Shown piece after piece: positions 22,701 to 31,773 of a stretch of DNA of 64,000 bases. The translations under genes were made by a program, and so were the position numbers. The notes beneath the pieces were generated by a model. It did no database searches. It saw only the letters and a list, made by a program, of their open reading frames with translations, and was not told where the DNA came from. How positions within the stretch are numbered: the first letter of the stretch is position 1; each line of letters starts with the position of its first letter. The stretch comes from Helicoverpa zea (Eukaryota; Arthropoda; Insecta; Lepidoptera; Noctuidae), in assembly GCF_022581195.2 (NCBI RefSeq), contig NC_061452.1, positions 2,859,501 to 2,923,500 of the forward strand. Direction: 5' to 3'.

Positions 22701-24275
22701 ATAAGGAAGCTATCATAAAGTCTAACTGACCATAAACACCAAATGCTCCATGACGCTGAGGCCGTCCATGAAGGTTTCATGTTGAGGTACGATCTCCACG
22801 GCGCCCTCGCACGCTTTAACATTTCGCGCCCATAAGGTCACTGAACCCTCTGACGGTAGCGTACATTTTCCCGCCAAAGATACTAGGAACGTTGTTTTTC
22901 CGGCACCGCTGAAAATTTGAGTAAATAGGTAAGCTTTAAGTTGAATGGGAAGTGAATTATAAATATAGGTATCTTTTTAACTTTTGTGACTTTTTTGACA
23001 ACTACACTGAACCCGAAGGAAGGTTAAGTTTTTATTAAATATTTATGTACCTACATTCCATACCTACATATTTAGGGAAACAAGCTAATTGAAGATAAAA
23101 ACTTAATTTTGTTATTATATTTACCTTGGTCCGATAATAGCAGCAAATTCCCCTTGTCTTATTGATCCTGAAACTATAGAAAATATACTTAATTTGTAAG
23201 ATATAGGAACTTTCATAAACATTATCCTTTATCTATATCAGTAACCCAATATAGGGAAGAAGGCAGTCTCTCAATTTTTTGTTATTTTCTATTCCCTTTT
23301 TTATTTTTATTCCTGATTGTACGTATTAAGTAATTTAGTTTGTAAATATAGTATTAGAAGTAGAATAGTAAATTTGTATATAAATGTATTTTAAACATTC
23401 AATTCATAAAACAGTCTCAATTATAAATTTTCAAAGTTCATTTCACTTAGGTACAGACTTATCCAGAGTCTTACTATTTTTACTTATATTCAAGTCTTAA
23501 GTGGAAAAGTGTCAAATATTTCAACTATCACAACAATATAATGAGTTTTCAAAAGGCATAGAAATGGCTTAAATTAATTATACTATTAATTATACAAATT
23601 AATTAGTTACCATTATTAAGAATAACACTCCTACTCTTGGTAGGTTTCCGTCTCCACCAGGACTTTTCCTCAGGCGTCCAAACCTTGAGCCCTTTAATTC
23701 TGATGACCACGTCATTTTCCACGGGCTCTTTATCATACTGCAAACAACACGGCTGATGTTCTACATTTTACGTGACAAATTAATGACATAGGATTTAGTT
23801 AAAAAGATAAAAATGTGTATTGCACTCATTACCACTTTTAAAGTTCAATAAACTTTGGTTAGTGTTTTGTTTTTGTGAAAGATTGTGTAAGTGTAAACGC
23901 AGATCGCAGACACGTAAGGTGGATTTCTATAACTGATCTATTAGCCGTTGTTTTGCGATTAGTGACGTATGAGCCCATATAAATTACGTCAAGTTCAAAC
24001 TCTAAAACTCTGCGTAGTCTCATAAGAACGGATGGACCGGTTATAGAAGTCCACAGTTAGTAAATGCATCTCTTTGGATATTGGTAGTTTCGTTAGGTTG
24101 CAGACATTGATTAAAACCGACCCGATTATCGATTAAAGATACCGATTTATATAACAATGTTGTTAAACAAGATACATCATTTAATCAACTACCAAACTTA
24201 AATAGGTACAAATACTTGCTAATAAAAAATCACAATTAAATTAAAAAAACACTAACATACCAAGTTCAACTCCAT
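13542..24275 (-). CDS. ABCG half-transporter, white/scarlet/brown/ok type, complete
   Basis: Twelve exons join with all phases matching: 24275-24261, 23737-23611, 23167-23125, 22908-22731, 20756-20607, 20298-20060, 18592-18425, 17575-17470, 16924-16700, 16255-16120, 15253-15047, 13723-13542. The total is 1776 bases, 591 residues. The N-terminal nucleotide-binding domain has Walker A GPSGAGKT (60-67), Q-loop Gln (about 104), signature LSGGE (158-162), Walker B ILICDE (178-183), D-loop and H-loop His (about 215). A cytoplasmic linker follows, then about six membrane helices from residue 330 onward, and a last extracellular loop with CPSNETSTC that carries an NET glycosylation sequon. All catalytic motifs are intact, so it should be functional after dimerising with another half-transporter. 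Relatives move tryptophan, guanine, ommochrome or uric-acid precursors into pigment or urate granules. The substrate here is inferred only by family. A LINE sits antisense in the intron between exons 4 and 5. Confidence 0.93.
14350..14520. repeat. Interspersed repeat at the end of duplication unit 2
   Basis: Diverged partner of the block at 10460-10680, with substitutions such as GTGCACC to GTCCACC. This is the most diverged part of the two duplication units. Confidence 0.5.
14521..14598. repeat. Nested palindrome at the duplication end
   Basis: A perfect 30-bp palindrome with no spacer (14537-14566, centred on GTATAC) lies inside outer 15-base inverted arms (14521-14535 and 14584-14598). 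Copy 1 has only one arm of this (10621 onward). The right half here is the reverse complement of that stretch, the pattern left by replication template switching. Confidence 0.85.
15047..15253 (-). CDS. ABCG exon 11
   Basis: Membrane segments from GLGMAALFTSTG through the re-entrant region (SSLPPWIYPVKYISHFYYAMD). The donor is GTGAGT. The codon split across the junction is completed equally well by either copy of the last exon. Confidence 0.9.
16010..16080 (-). repeat. SINE 3' end fragment in an ABCG intron
   Basis: Contains the family's CCCAACTATATTGG and CTTCCAGTCTAACCGGATGC segment in antisense. Only the tail part is present. Confidence 0.65.
16120..16255 (-). CDS. ABCG exon 10
   Basis: 45 codons and one base of membrane-domain sequence (CIIWPITLVSIST...ILSSVPAVAYG). 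Acceptor CCACAG, donor GTAAGT. Confidence 0.9.
16700..16924 (-). CDS. ABCG exon 9
   Basis: 75 codons in phase 0, including helix 2 and the loop with FEYEISLFKREAG. The E-x-x-(I/L)-F-x-(R/K)-E motif there is shared by ABCG transporters. Confidence 0.9.
17470..17575 (-). CDS. ABCG exon 8
   Basis: 106 bases encoding IQRNWFKQVYLLLWRLSLSL and onward: the end of the linker and first membrane helix. A longer open frame starting MEAVSVTEE on the same strand overlaps it but is out of phase with both neighbours. The phase of the flanking exons selects this frame. Confidence 0.88.
17576..18424. other. ABCG intron 7
   Basis: AT-rich; no further exon or recognisable repeat was found. Confidence 0.6.
18425..18592 (-). 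CDS. ABCG exon 7
   Basis: 168 bases encoding IGLRCPLNYNPAEFYIRAVS, the conserved region just after the ATPase domain (compare the CP-x-NYNPA motif in white proteins), then the variable linker. Confidence 0.92.
18593..20059. other. ABCG intron 6
   Basis: About 1.5 kb of AT-rich DNA with no exon or clear repeat. Confidence 0.6.
20060..20298 (-). CDS. ABCG exon 6 (Walker B, D-loop, H-loop)
   Basis: Encodes ILICDEPTTGLDSYNA and CSVHQPSCDLF, the second half of the ATPase site. All catalytic residues are present. Confidence 0.95.
20607..20756 (-). CDS. ABCG exon 5 (signature motif)
   Basis: 50 codons in phase 0, with the ABC signature VGGLSGGERRLLSLATT. Confidence 0.95.
21190..22373 (+). pseudogene. 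LINE reverse transcriptase, 5'-truncated but otherwise open
   Basis: The frame contains FCDLSKAFDCVQHETL (RT motif with the first catalytic Asp), GVPQGSILGPFLFLVYINDL, the catalytic FADDTS near 21538, and the C-terminal region to DKRRWQL. It stays open for over 390 codons, so the insertion is young. An in-frame ATG at 21072 extends it, but those extra codons (KSAEIALKSYPPI) come from flanking DNA. Without endonuclease it cannot mobilise itself. The Jockey assignment rests on general motif resemblance. Confidence 0.85.
21190..22669 (+). mobile_element. 5'-truncated Jockey-type LINE
   Basis: An intact reverse-transcriptase C-terminal half (to stop at 22371-22373) is followed by a roughly 270-base 3' UTR and a (TTTGAC)n tail ending at 22669. 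It lies antisense within ABCG intron 4. The 5' break is near 21190, where similarity to the second LINE in this window would be expected but sequence unlike a LINE precedes it. The missing 5' part would hold ORF1, endonuclease and the first RT motifs. Confidence 0.85.
22731..22908 (-). CDS. ABCG exon 4 (Walker A end, Q-loop)
   Basis: Completes the P-loop (GAGKTTFLVSLAGK) and carries VPQHETFMDGLSVMEHL, the Q-loop region. The donor is the weaker GTCAGT. Confidence 0.93.
23125..23167 (-). CDS. ABCG exon 3 (micro-exon, start of Walker A)
   Basis: A 43-base exon encoding SIRQGEFAAIIGPS. The Walker A motif GPSGAGKT is split between this exon and the next. Missing so short an exon would remove the P-loop. 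Confidence 0.92.
23611..23737 (-). CDS. ABCG exon 2
   Basis: 42 codons and one base. Encodes the first strand of the ATPase domain (VVIRIKGLKVW) and a basic insert WWRRKPTKSR before the P-loop. Confidence 0.9.
24261..24275 (-). CDS. ABCG exon 1, start codon
   Basis: Five codons, MELNL, then the donor GTATGT. Phase 0 fits exon 2. The context GTGAAATGG is acceptable. An upstream non-coding exon cannot be excluded. Confidence 0.7.
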
Positions 24276-24547
24276 TTCACTCCCAAATAGGAACTAAAAA
24301 CACTGAATAATCACAAAGAAATTTTAATTAAGTAACATAATTGTAGAATCTAACCACAAAATGGTTGCAACAATTAGCGTGAAACACATTGAAATGAACG
24401 ACACGAGTGCAGTAAACAGAGGAATCATTCTACAAACAGATAAATAAGATAAAAATAAGACATCTTGCTTTATTTGTCGAGACTTGGCTGTAGACAACTG
24501 ACTTGGCCTCTGACAAAGATATACATGTACCGTACCAGGTACCTATA

Positions 24548-24750
24548 TCTATACTAATATTATAAAGAGGAAAACTTTGATTGTTTGTTTGTTTGGTTGT
24601 AATGGATAAACTCAAAAACTACTGGACCGATTTTAAATATTCTTTCACCATTAGAAAGCTATATTATCTGCGAGTAACATAGGCTATATTTTATCCCGGT
24701 GCGGGCAGTAGCTCCCACGGGTCGCGGGTAAAACCGCGAGTAACAGCTAA
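24548..24750 (+). mobile_element. Short non-autonomous Helitron upstream of the ABCG gene
   Basis: Starts TCTATACTAATATTATAAAG and ends with the hairpin CGCGGGTAAAACCGCG, then CTAA. It is inserted between A (24547) and T (24751), 273 bases upstream of the ABCG start codon, where promoter sequence would be expected. Confidence 0.78.
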
Positions 24751-24751
24751 T

Positions 24752-25511
24752 ATTTTATAATAAGTATAGTAAGATGTCTAGTTACCTAATCTAATCTACT
24801 AATTTCCAGTTTAGTTAGATTATAATGTGAAATAATGAGGTAATTAGAATCGCACTATTGCACTATTTAATTGCGTTCTCTCGAACTTTGAGATGACATA
24901 CGAATATATGATGGGATGTATGTACAATATGTATATATGTACTATTTTTTTTACGGACAAGTACTGCTTTTTTCTTTTTTGGTTCTTATCAGTCACACGT
25001 TTGTTTTTCAAACATTGGCTATGCAAAAGTGAAGGCCTTTCGTTGCATACATGCCATATTTTAACAAACTGAAATTCAAAACGGTTCATGTATTTCTTGT
25101 TTTAACAAAACATTATACATTGGGATTATAGAATTGGAGAAATGGCGAAATGCTGATTTTCCTATGTTGATAACTTTAACCCAGCAGCTTAGTATTTTCC
25201 TTCTAAATAGGAAAAAATAATGATTATCAAAGTTCGTGAAACTTGTCCTATCCACCTAGTGACCTAGATAATAATTAAGAAATAATAACACTTGATCTAG
25301 AGTCTAGATCCTGAAACTGATACATAGCAAAAACAGTTGTAAATGATACATGCGACCTTTTAATAAAAAGATAAGCAATGCATTTAGATGTTGATCTAAA
25401 GATGCATCTAAAAATACTTAATCATCTCAAAAATATTGTTATTAATTAATCAATATAACCGTTATTCACCGACTTCTGACTTATCGTTCATAATCGAAAT
25501 TTTAATTATGT
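24752..25511. other. Intergenic, upstream of the ABCG gene
   Basis: AT-rich; nothing recognised. Confidence 0.5.
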
Positions 25512-25772
25512 ATTTCAATATCAAACATGTAATGAGGAGGGATGATACGCATGCAACAAAGTGTGTGCTAAGTATGAATGTAGATGGATGCGAGAGGAAG
25601 AGGAAGACCTAAGAAAAGATGGATGGATTGCCTGAAAGATGATATGAATAGGAAGGGAGTGAGTGTCAGTATGACGAGTAACAGGGGAAAATGGAAGAAA
25701 ATGACATATTGCGCCGACCCCAAGTAAAATTTGGGAACAGGGCAGGAGAAAGAAGATTTCAATATCAAACAT
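25512..25772 (+). mobile_element. RTE-type LINE 3' fragment with 17-bp target site duplication
   Basis: The insert 25529-25755 is bounded by a perfect 17-bp direct repeat, ATTTCAATATCAAACAT, at 25512-25528 and 25756-25772. Inside, the frame from about 25578 reads RGRGRPKKRWMDC, then a stretch ending MTYCADPK and a stop. This is the typical end of an RTE-like reverse transcriptase ORF. The 227-bp body is a severely 5'-truncated, recent insertion. Confidence 0.88.
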
Positions 25773-28700
25773 CGCCCTTAATCTTTGCCCAAACACGTTG
25801 ATATTAAAATGCATACATAATTTGTTTTTGAACTAAGATTATCACATATTGGTACTTATTTGTTTCTATTAAAACTGAGGAGTTCATTTGACCTCAATGC
25901 ATGGGAAATATATTTCGACGTAAGTCAAAATAATTAAATTAATTATAGTAATTTAATTTAAAATAACGTTAACAGCCATCCAAATTCCTATCTCACGTTG
26001 TTTTACCTTTGAGATTTAAGATCACCTTTGGCAAAATTTGTGTGGTGCGGTCTTCAGCAAGATGGAGTGATCGAGCGATATGATACATGTGGAATAAGTC
26101 TTATTCTTTTTTTTATCGAATGAGCTGCAGGTTTAATTACCCATCAAGTCCTGGTGTCAGAGTTTTCTAAAATTTGCTAGACGCCTAATAGTCTTATGAT
26201 ACCTATTAGTTGTGGTAAGTTCCTACCCATTACTCTTATACTATCCAGTAAGTTAGATGGGCACCACAGAGCTCGCAATGTGATATACTTGTTCACAAAT
26301 TAAAAAACTGGTACGGTTCAAGAACCTATAAAGGTTTGTTGGTCAACAATTACCCATGGTTGATTGATGGATGTAAAAAATGTTACAACCTTAGCCGTGC
26401 CATCATAATTACATACGCATCATCTCGCGTGTTGGGCGCACAGGCCTTTTGGAGATTGTTCAATTTTAGTGTTGGTCTTGCGACATGACGAGGCAATTTG
26501 TAAGTATTTATCTACAAACATCAAAACAAGAGAGATTAAGAAAGTACACTAAGTGTTATTGTACAAAATTAGGAAGAGCAGTTACTTTTTTTACTTTTTT
26601 CACGCTTCACATTTTTGTGTTAGCCAATGACGAGTAAAGTTGTGCGGTTACTTTTTCTTAAGTGTCTTAAATACCTTGCTATTTTTTTCTGTAAGGCGCT
26701 AATTCTTGTCATTTTTTTAGAAGCCTAGAAGTGTAGAATGAATAGAAATTCTCAGTAGCTACGGGCCCGATTTTAAAATTATTTCAATATTACATATCTT
26801 TTAGCCACTGAAAGTAAAATATCATATCCTTATAACAAGTTCACAAGAAATTAATTGATAATCAGTTAAATAAACATTCATGCTGAGCCTTTAATAACCT
26901 TTGGAACATAAAAGGCATTGTCATGTTACGTGTAACATAAGAAGTTCATATAAAAAAGGTTTGGATTGCAATAAAAACATTTATAAGTGCTCATTTAGTT
27001 TTTGTGAAGTGTCCACGGGCGAGCAGTTAATTTGTATTATCGACTTGACAGGGAGACAAATAAAGATGTACAGATCAAGATGTAAGTATTTCTTTTATCT
27101 TATTGTTTGTTTTTTATCATTTATTGAGCTTTTGATTATACATGACTTCATAATTTGATAATAGTGAACAAATTACACCTTTTTCCGCGATGTCTTTTAC
27201 GTGGTCTAGCAATTGCATTAAGGCTTCTATCCTCAGGATCCCATTGTTTTTTTCCATGCAATAATCATCGACGAGTAGGTATGTTACAATTGGCTATAAT
27301 TTTTGTCGACATCAGACAGTTCAGTGAATTACGATGCATAGACTTTATTGTTTAAAAGATAAAACCAAGTTGACATTTATAATTTTATTTTTAAGCTTTT
27401 ATTTTTGAATAACAACCTTATCATTTTATCTGTGATGGATCTAATACCAATTTATTAACTTCCTATTCAAGATTAGATACATAACGTCGAAATAATTCTT
27501 AAAACCTCATAATACAGAATTAGCCTTTATTAGAATTGGAGAACTTAAGTCTTTTAAATGTTACGCTAATGATATATTATGTTAGATTCAGAAATAGACC
27601 AAGTGGTAATCTTTCAACCGGCAGCTTATTATTTAGCTATTTATGTCGATATACAATTGTGAAACGTAGGTAATATTAAAACTGATTTGGCCTAACTATT
27701 GTTATTCCCAATACCTTTTGGGAGATTTATTGATACCTATGTTGCACGATGTAAAAGTTAGGGTTGAGCAGGCAGATAAGTTAGGTTGTAGCGCAAATCA
27801 TCCCTAAGTATGAGATTGATATTTTATTATTGGTAGGCGCTCGTCTCATCAAGTTTTGATTTTATATAAAAAAAGCATAGTGTAGATTAACTGACCTCCT
27901 AAACTAGCTTATTAGTAAGCAGAATGTAGAAAACTCGTGTCTAAATCAATTGACACTGTTCTGCTCAATTCAATTCAATAGTGGAGTGCAATATTTTTTT
28001 CACTCTACTTCCTAAAAGAAGTACTTCGAAAAAATCCAGCCTTTTATCTCGATACATTTAAATCGGCGTCATTAATCGGATATCGACACCACATCGATCA
28101 TTTTGGAAAAGATCGCAACGCCTACGCTTTGCCCATTTGTCAAAACCACCGGCGACATCTCATTTGTCAACGGCTTGACCAATGAAGTAATTTCGATGAG
28201 TAATTGTTATAGGGACCATCATGATTTATCGTGCCTTAGCATGCATGAGTCTCAGACTATATTAGACAATGCACTGAACGATTTTCCATCAAATCATTTA
28301 TTTCATTTAGGCCTTTACAAGCACTTACATACGTAAAAAATATAACTAAGTTTGATTCTAGTTGGGGTTAGGGTTTTCTAGTAAAATAAAAACTGTTGAG
28401 CCTTGAAGAGGAAGCTTGATAGTTAACCGACCTTACACTACACGTAATGATCTACCCGTGCTACGTCTATCAATTGGTCAATTAATGAGCAGTTCCATGG
28501 ACTATTACTTCAAAGAACAATTATTAGAAAAAAACATCCATCTTTAGCAAAATTTAAAAGTGATTTCTCCATGACACATACATGTCTGGTTTACCTATTC
28601 TTTTAGATGAGTCCCATATAACATTGCGGCTCCCAAAATAATGGAGAAAATCGCTATTGAATTTTACTTTGTACATGCTCGTGACTGTACTTATCTAGAC

Positions 28701-29132
28701 TCCACAGGTAAGCAAACTGTAGTCAAAAAAGTGTCATGTCGCCGTCGGCATACACTCTACTTATCGCGCCCACATTAAGATAACCGCCTCCTGTCTATTT
28801 ATCTAAGTTCTTCTAGTTAATGTTAATCCATCGTCTCAAAGGTAAACAGGTTTTGTAGGGTTCCAACTTTTTTGCCTCGTAGCGTATCCCTTCTATGTGA
28901 TAAAACTTTTCCGTGTGTCCGGATGGTTCAAAAGAGTCTAACAAGAATGTGATTTAAGGTAGGTAAACTTAGGTCGTGTTTAAAATGACATAAGCTTTTA
29001 TTTATCTAAGTTGCATATCTAAAATAAGCCTTGAGTCTAAAGTGCGAGTGAAGTCTTTCAGTTTGGCTAAGTTTTAGCTCAAATGGTAGCTGTAATACTA
29101 CTTGTCTTTCAGAAAACATCTGGCTAATTAGT
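25773..29132. other. Intergenic between the ABCG gene and Rab32
   Basis: About 3.4 kb of AT-rich DNA. Short open frames (for example 26901-27158 and 28103-28336) have no recognisable domain, splice context or codon pattern. No repeat boundary was found. Confidence 0.5.
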
Positions 29133-31003
29133 AATCAAAATCAAAATCAAAATCAAAAGTCATTTATTCAAATTAGGCTGAAAATCAGCACTTTTTGAAC
29201 GTCAAATCTACAAAAGACAGCCCCCAAAACGCCCGCCCTTCACCACTTCCTATGTGTTTTTGCTGGGAAGAAGAAGTGGTGGAACAAACTCCCCAGCAAC
29301 ACAATTCTGTCTGTATGGTTTGAAGAACCGTATACAAAAAAAAATAAATAAAAATATCACTCAAAATTATACACATAAATTTGTAAAAAAAAAACACACA
29401 AACAAGTAAACATGTAATCATGTTAGCTAGTACACACCTTTCCCATACCTATTACTCAAGCAGCTACAAAAAAAAAAAAAATAATAATAATTTGGAAAAA
29501 AAAAGAGAGAACATAATGCCTCCATTCAGTGAAAATAGGTATTATAGGTATACGACGTGTTTTATATATATATAAAAAAAAAACTAATTTACAACATAAA
29601 CAGTGAAAACGGTGAACTAGGACTACTGTTCAAATCAAAAGTCATACACATTATACTACGGGTCAAGAAAATAATTATGTAGTCAGCAAGACGACCTGGT
29701 ACCACAAGCAGCACCCGTTCACGAGCATAACGCGAGGATCAGCCATCGCCCCCCTCGCACATTTTTGAGGGAGGGAGGCAACCCGACCACCGACGCTACC
29801 GCAAGCAATACCGTCTAAGGGAGCATGACGATTTGCAACCACATAACAAGAAAACAGTTAATACTAATAGTTTTACAGTCGCTAGTAAACCATTTACAAA
29901 ATTGCGAAACAACTCATCGTGAAAACAGTACGATGGTGGTAATCTGTCAGTATACATACAAAATGGAAAATGTCACGTATAAAATAAAAGTAAATCACAT
30001 CAACTATCAATGATAACTTGAAGCTGTCCGGTGTTTAACATGAGGACCAACTACTCTTATCGTTTATGTAATCATTTACAGTATAGTAGGCTTTCTTCGA
30101 CAGAATAGATTTGACTTGGACTTTAAATTTATCAAATGGCAATTCTAGTAACGACTGAGGAAGTTTATTATAAAATCGTATACCTAGCCCCTTAAATGTT
30201 CCATGCACCTTGTGAAGCCTGTGAATGGGTACGCACAGTTTATGCTTGGAATGCAACACTAGGAATGTTGATACTGTGGACATCACTTTTCTTAGTGTAG
30301 AGATGAATATTCTGCCTAATATATAGTATGTTAGCAAGGATGAATTGAGATGCCACAGTAAGGATACCTATTTCTTTGAAAAGCTCCCTTAAGGAATGCT
30401 TGCTACCTAACTGATATATTGCACGAACGGCTCGTTTCTGTAGTACGAAAATGTTTTCGATATCTGCAGCTTTGCCCCACAGTAGAATACCATAGGACAT
30501 AACGCAATGAAAGTAACTAAAATAGACTAATCGAGCTGTGTCTACGTCAGTGAATTGTCTTACTTTTCTGACGGCGTAGGCAGCAGAACTAAGCCTTCCC
30601 GCGAGGCTAGATATATGCGAGCCCCACTGTAGCTTTGCATCAACTGTTATTCCCAGAAACACTGTTGACTTCACAGTTTCAAGAACTTCATTATTTAGGA
30701 TAATATTAGGTCCTAAGTGTTTCACATTAGGCAAGGTGAACTTAACACATTTAGTTTTTTTAGCATTAAGAACTAAATTATTTGTTGTAAACCAGTGCGT
30801 AACTAAGGAGAGTGCACTATTCACTTCATCAAATTGCTCTCTATTCCTATCAACTTTGAAAATGAGAGATGTATCGTCTGCAAATAATACTATATCACAT
30901 ATATTTTTCAAATGGAACTTTAAATCATTTATATATACTAAGAATAAGAAAGGACCTAAAATAGAACCCTGCGGCACGCCTAATTGATACTTCACAACAT
31001 CCT
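29133..31003 (-). mobile_element. 5'-truncated Jockey-type LINE downstream of Rab32
   Basis: Same family as the LINE at 21190-22669. On the minus strand it runs from GVPQGSILGPF (near 30985) through FADDTS to a 3' UTR and an (ATTTTG)n-type tail at 29133-29157. It ends about 60 bases beyond the Rab32 poly(A) signal. Confidence 0.85.
30035..30995 (-). pseudogene. LINE reverse transcriptase fragment with one frameshift
   Basis: The RT frame is open from 30995 to about 30260, carrying GVPQGSILGPFLFLVYINDL and FADDTSLIFKVDRN. It then shifts; the C-terminal part (HRLHKVHGTFKGLGIRFYNK to the stop at 30035) lies in another frame. The N-terminal RT motifs and endonuclease are missing. Confidence 0.85.
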
Positions 31004-31063
31004 ATCAGAAACTTTCAGACGGGTCAAATTCAAATAAAACTAAATAAATCCATCACTAAACAT

Positions 31064-31069
31064 TTTATT
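31064..31069 (-). terminator. Poly(A) signal of Rab32
   Basis: AATAAA on the minus strand, about 580 bases after the Rab32 stop at 31648, and the last one before the LINE. Confidence 0.45.
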
Positions 31070-31647
31070 TTACAGTAACAACTTTCACACTCGCATACAA
31101 TAAGTAGATAATACTTATTACAATAACCGTATAGTACACTATCATAATATTCCATATATTTATGACTTTAGCCAAATGGCACGTGACCCTATACAGCTTT
31201 CAGAGTCAAACACATTACTTAAACAAAATAAATTCGATCATAGGCACTTTGATCAACCTCTTTACTGCAGAGACATGGAGGCCTAGTTCAGAAATAATAT
31301 CTTATTGTTACAGTATAGTTAGTAAGTTTGTAAAAAAGCTAAGAAGGAAGACAAATCCTAAAAGGATTGAACAGAAAATTAAAGATTTATTCTTATTATA
31401 CAAAGAACAAGTCCGAGGCAGAGTCAGTAATCGAGCAACGAATCATAGATAAATTACAAATTGAGATTATAATAATTTAAGCTGAATTGTTCCAAAATCG
31501 AATTCCCATAATTCCTAATTTAAAAACAAAAGTGCAATTTAAAAACATATTTTAAAATTTGGATTCAAACGTGATTGGTCCTTGGGTAGAAGAGCGTTTG
31601 TGTGACGCGTTGTGATTGGGCCATTACGAATGGCGGTCGGTGAATGG

Positions 31648-31773
31648 TCAGCATGAGCATGACTTTGTGGTTCCATCCCGACTGTTCTCGCCGTTAGCGA
31701 TCTTGTGGTCAAGCGCGAACTTGTCACCATCCCTGTTGTCGTTGCTCTGGAGTAGTTTGTCGTTTAATAGGAT
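31648..31773 (-). CDS. Rab32: Rab32 exon 5 (hypervariable tail and prenylation site)
   Basis: 41 codons and TGA: ILLNDKLLQSNDN, then a polar tail ending TKSCSC. Acceptor TTTCCAG. Phase 0 fits the exon at 35742-35885 across a 4-kb intron that holds a hAT-like element. Confidence 0.93.
   Translation of the reverse strand: MLLNDKLLQSNDNRDGDKFALDHKIANGENSRDGTTKSCSC

Noticed and set aside
31162..31452. 96-codon plus-strand frame
   Set aside because: Antisense to the Rab32 3' UTR; no domain and no splice or promoter support.
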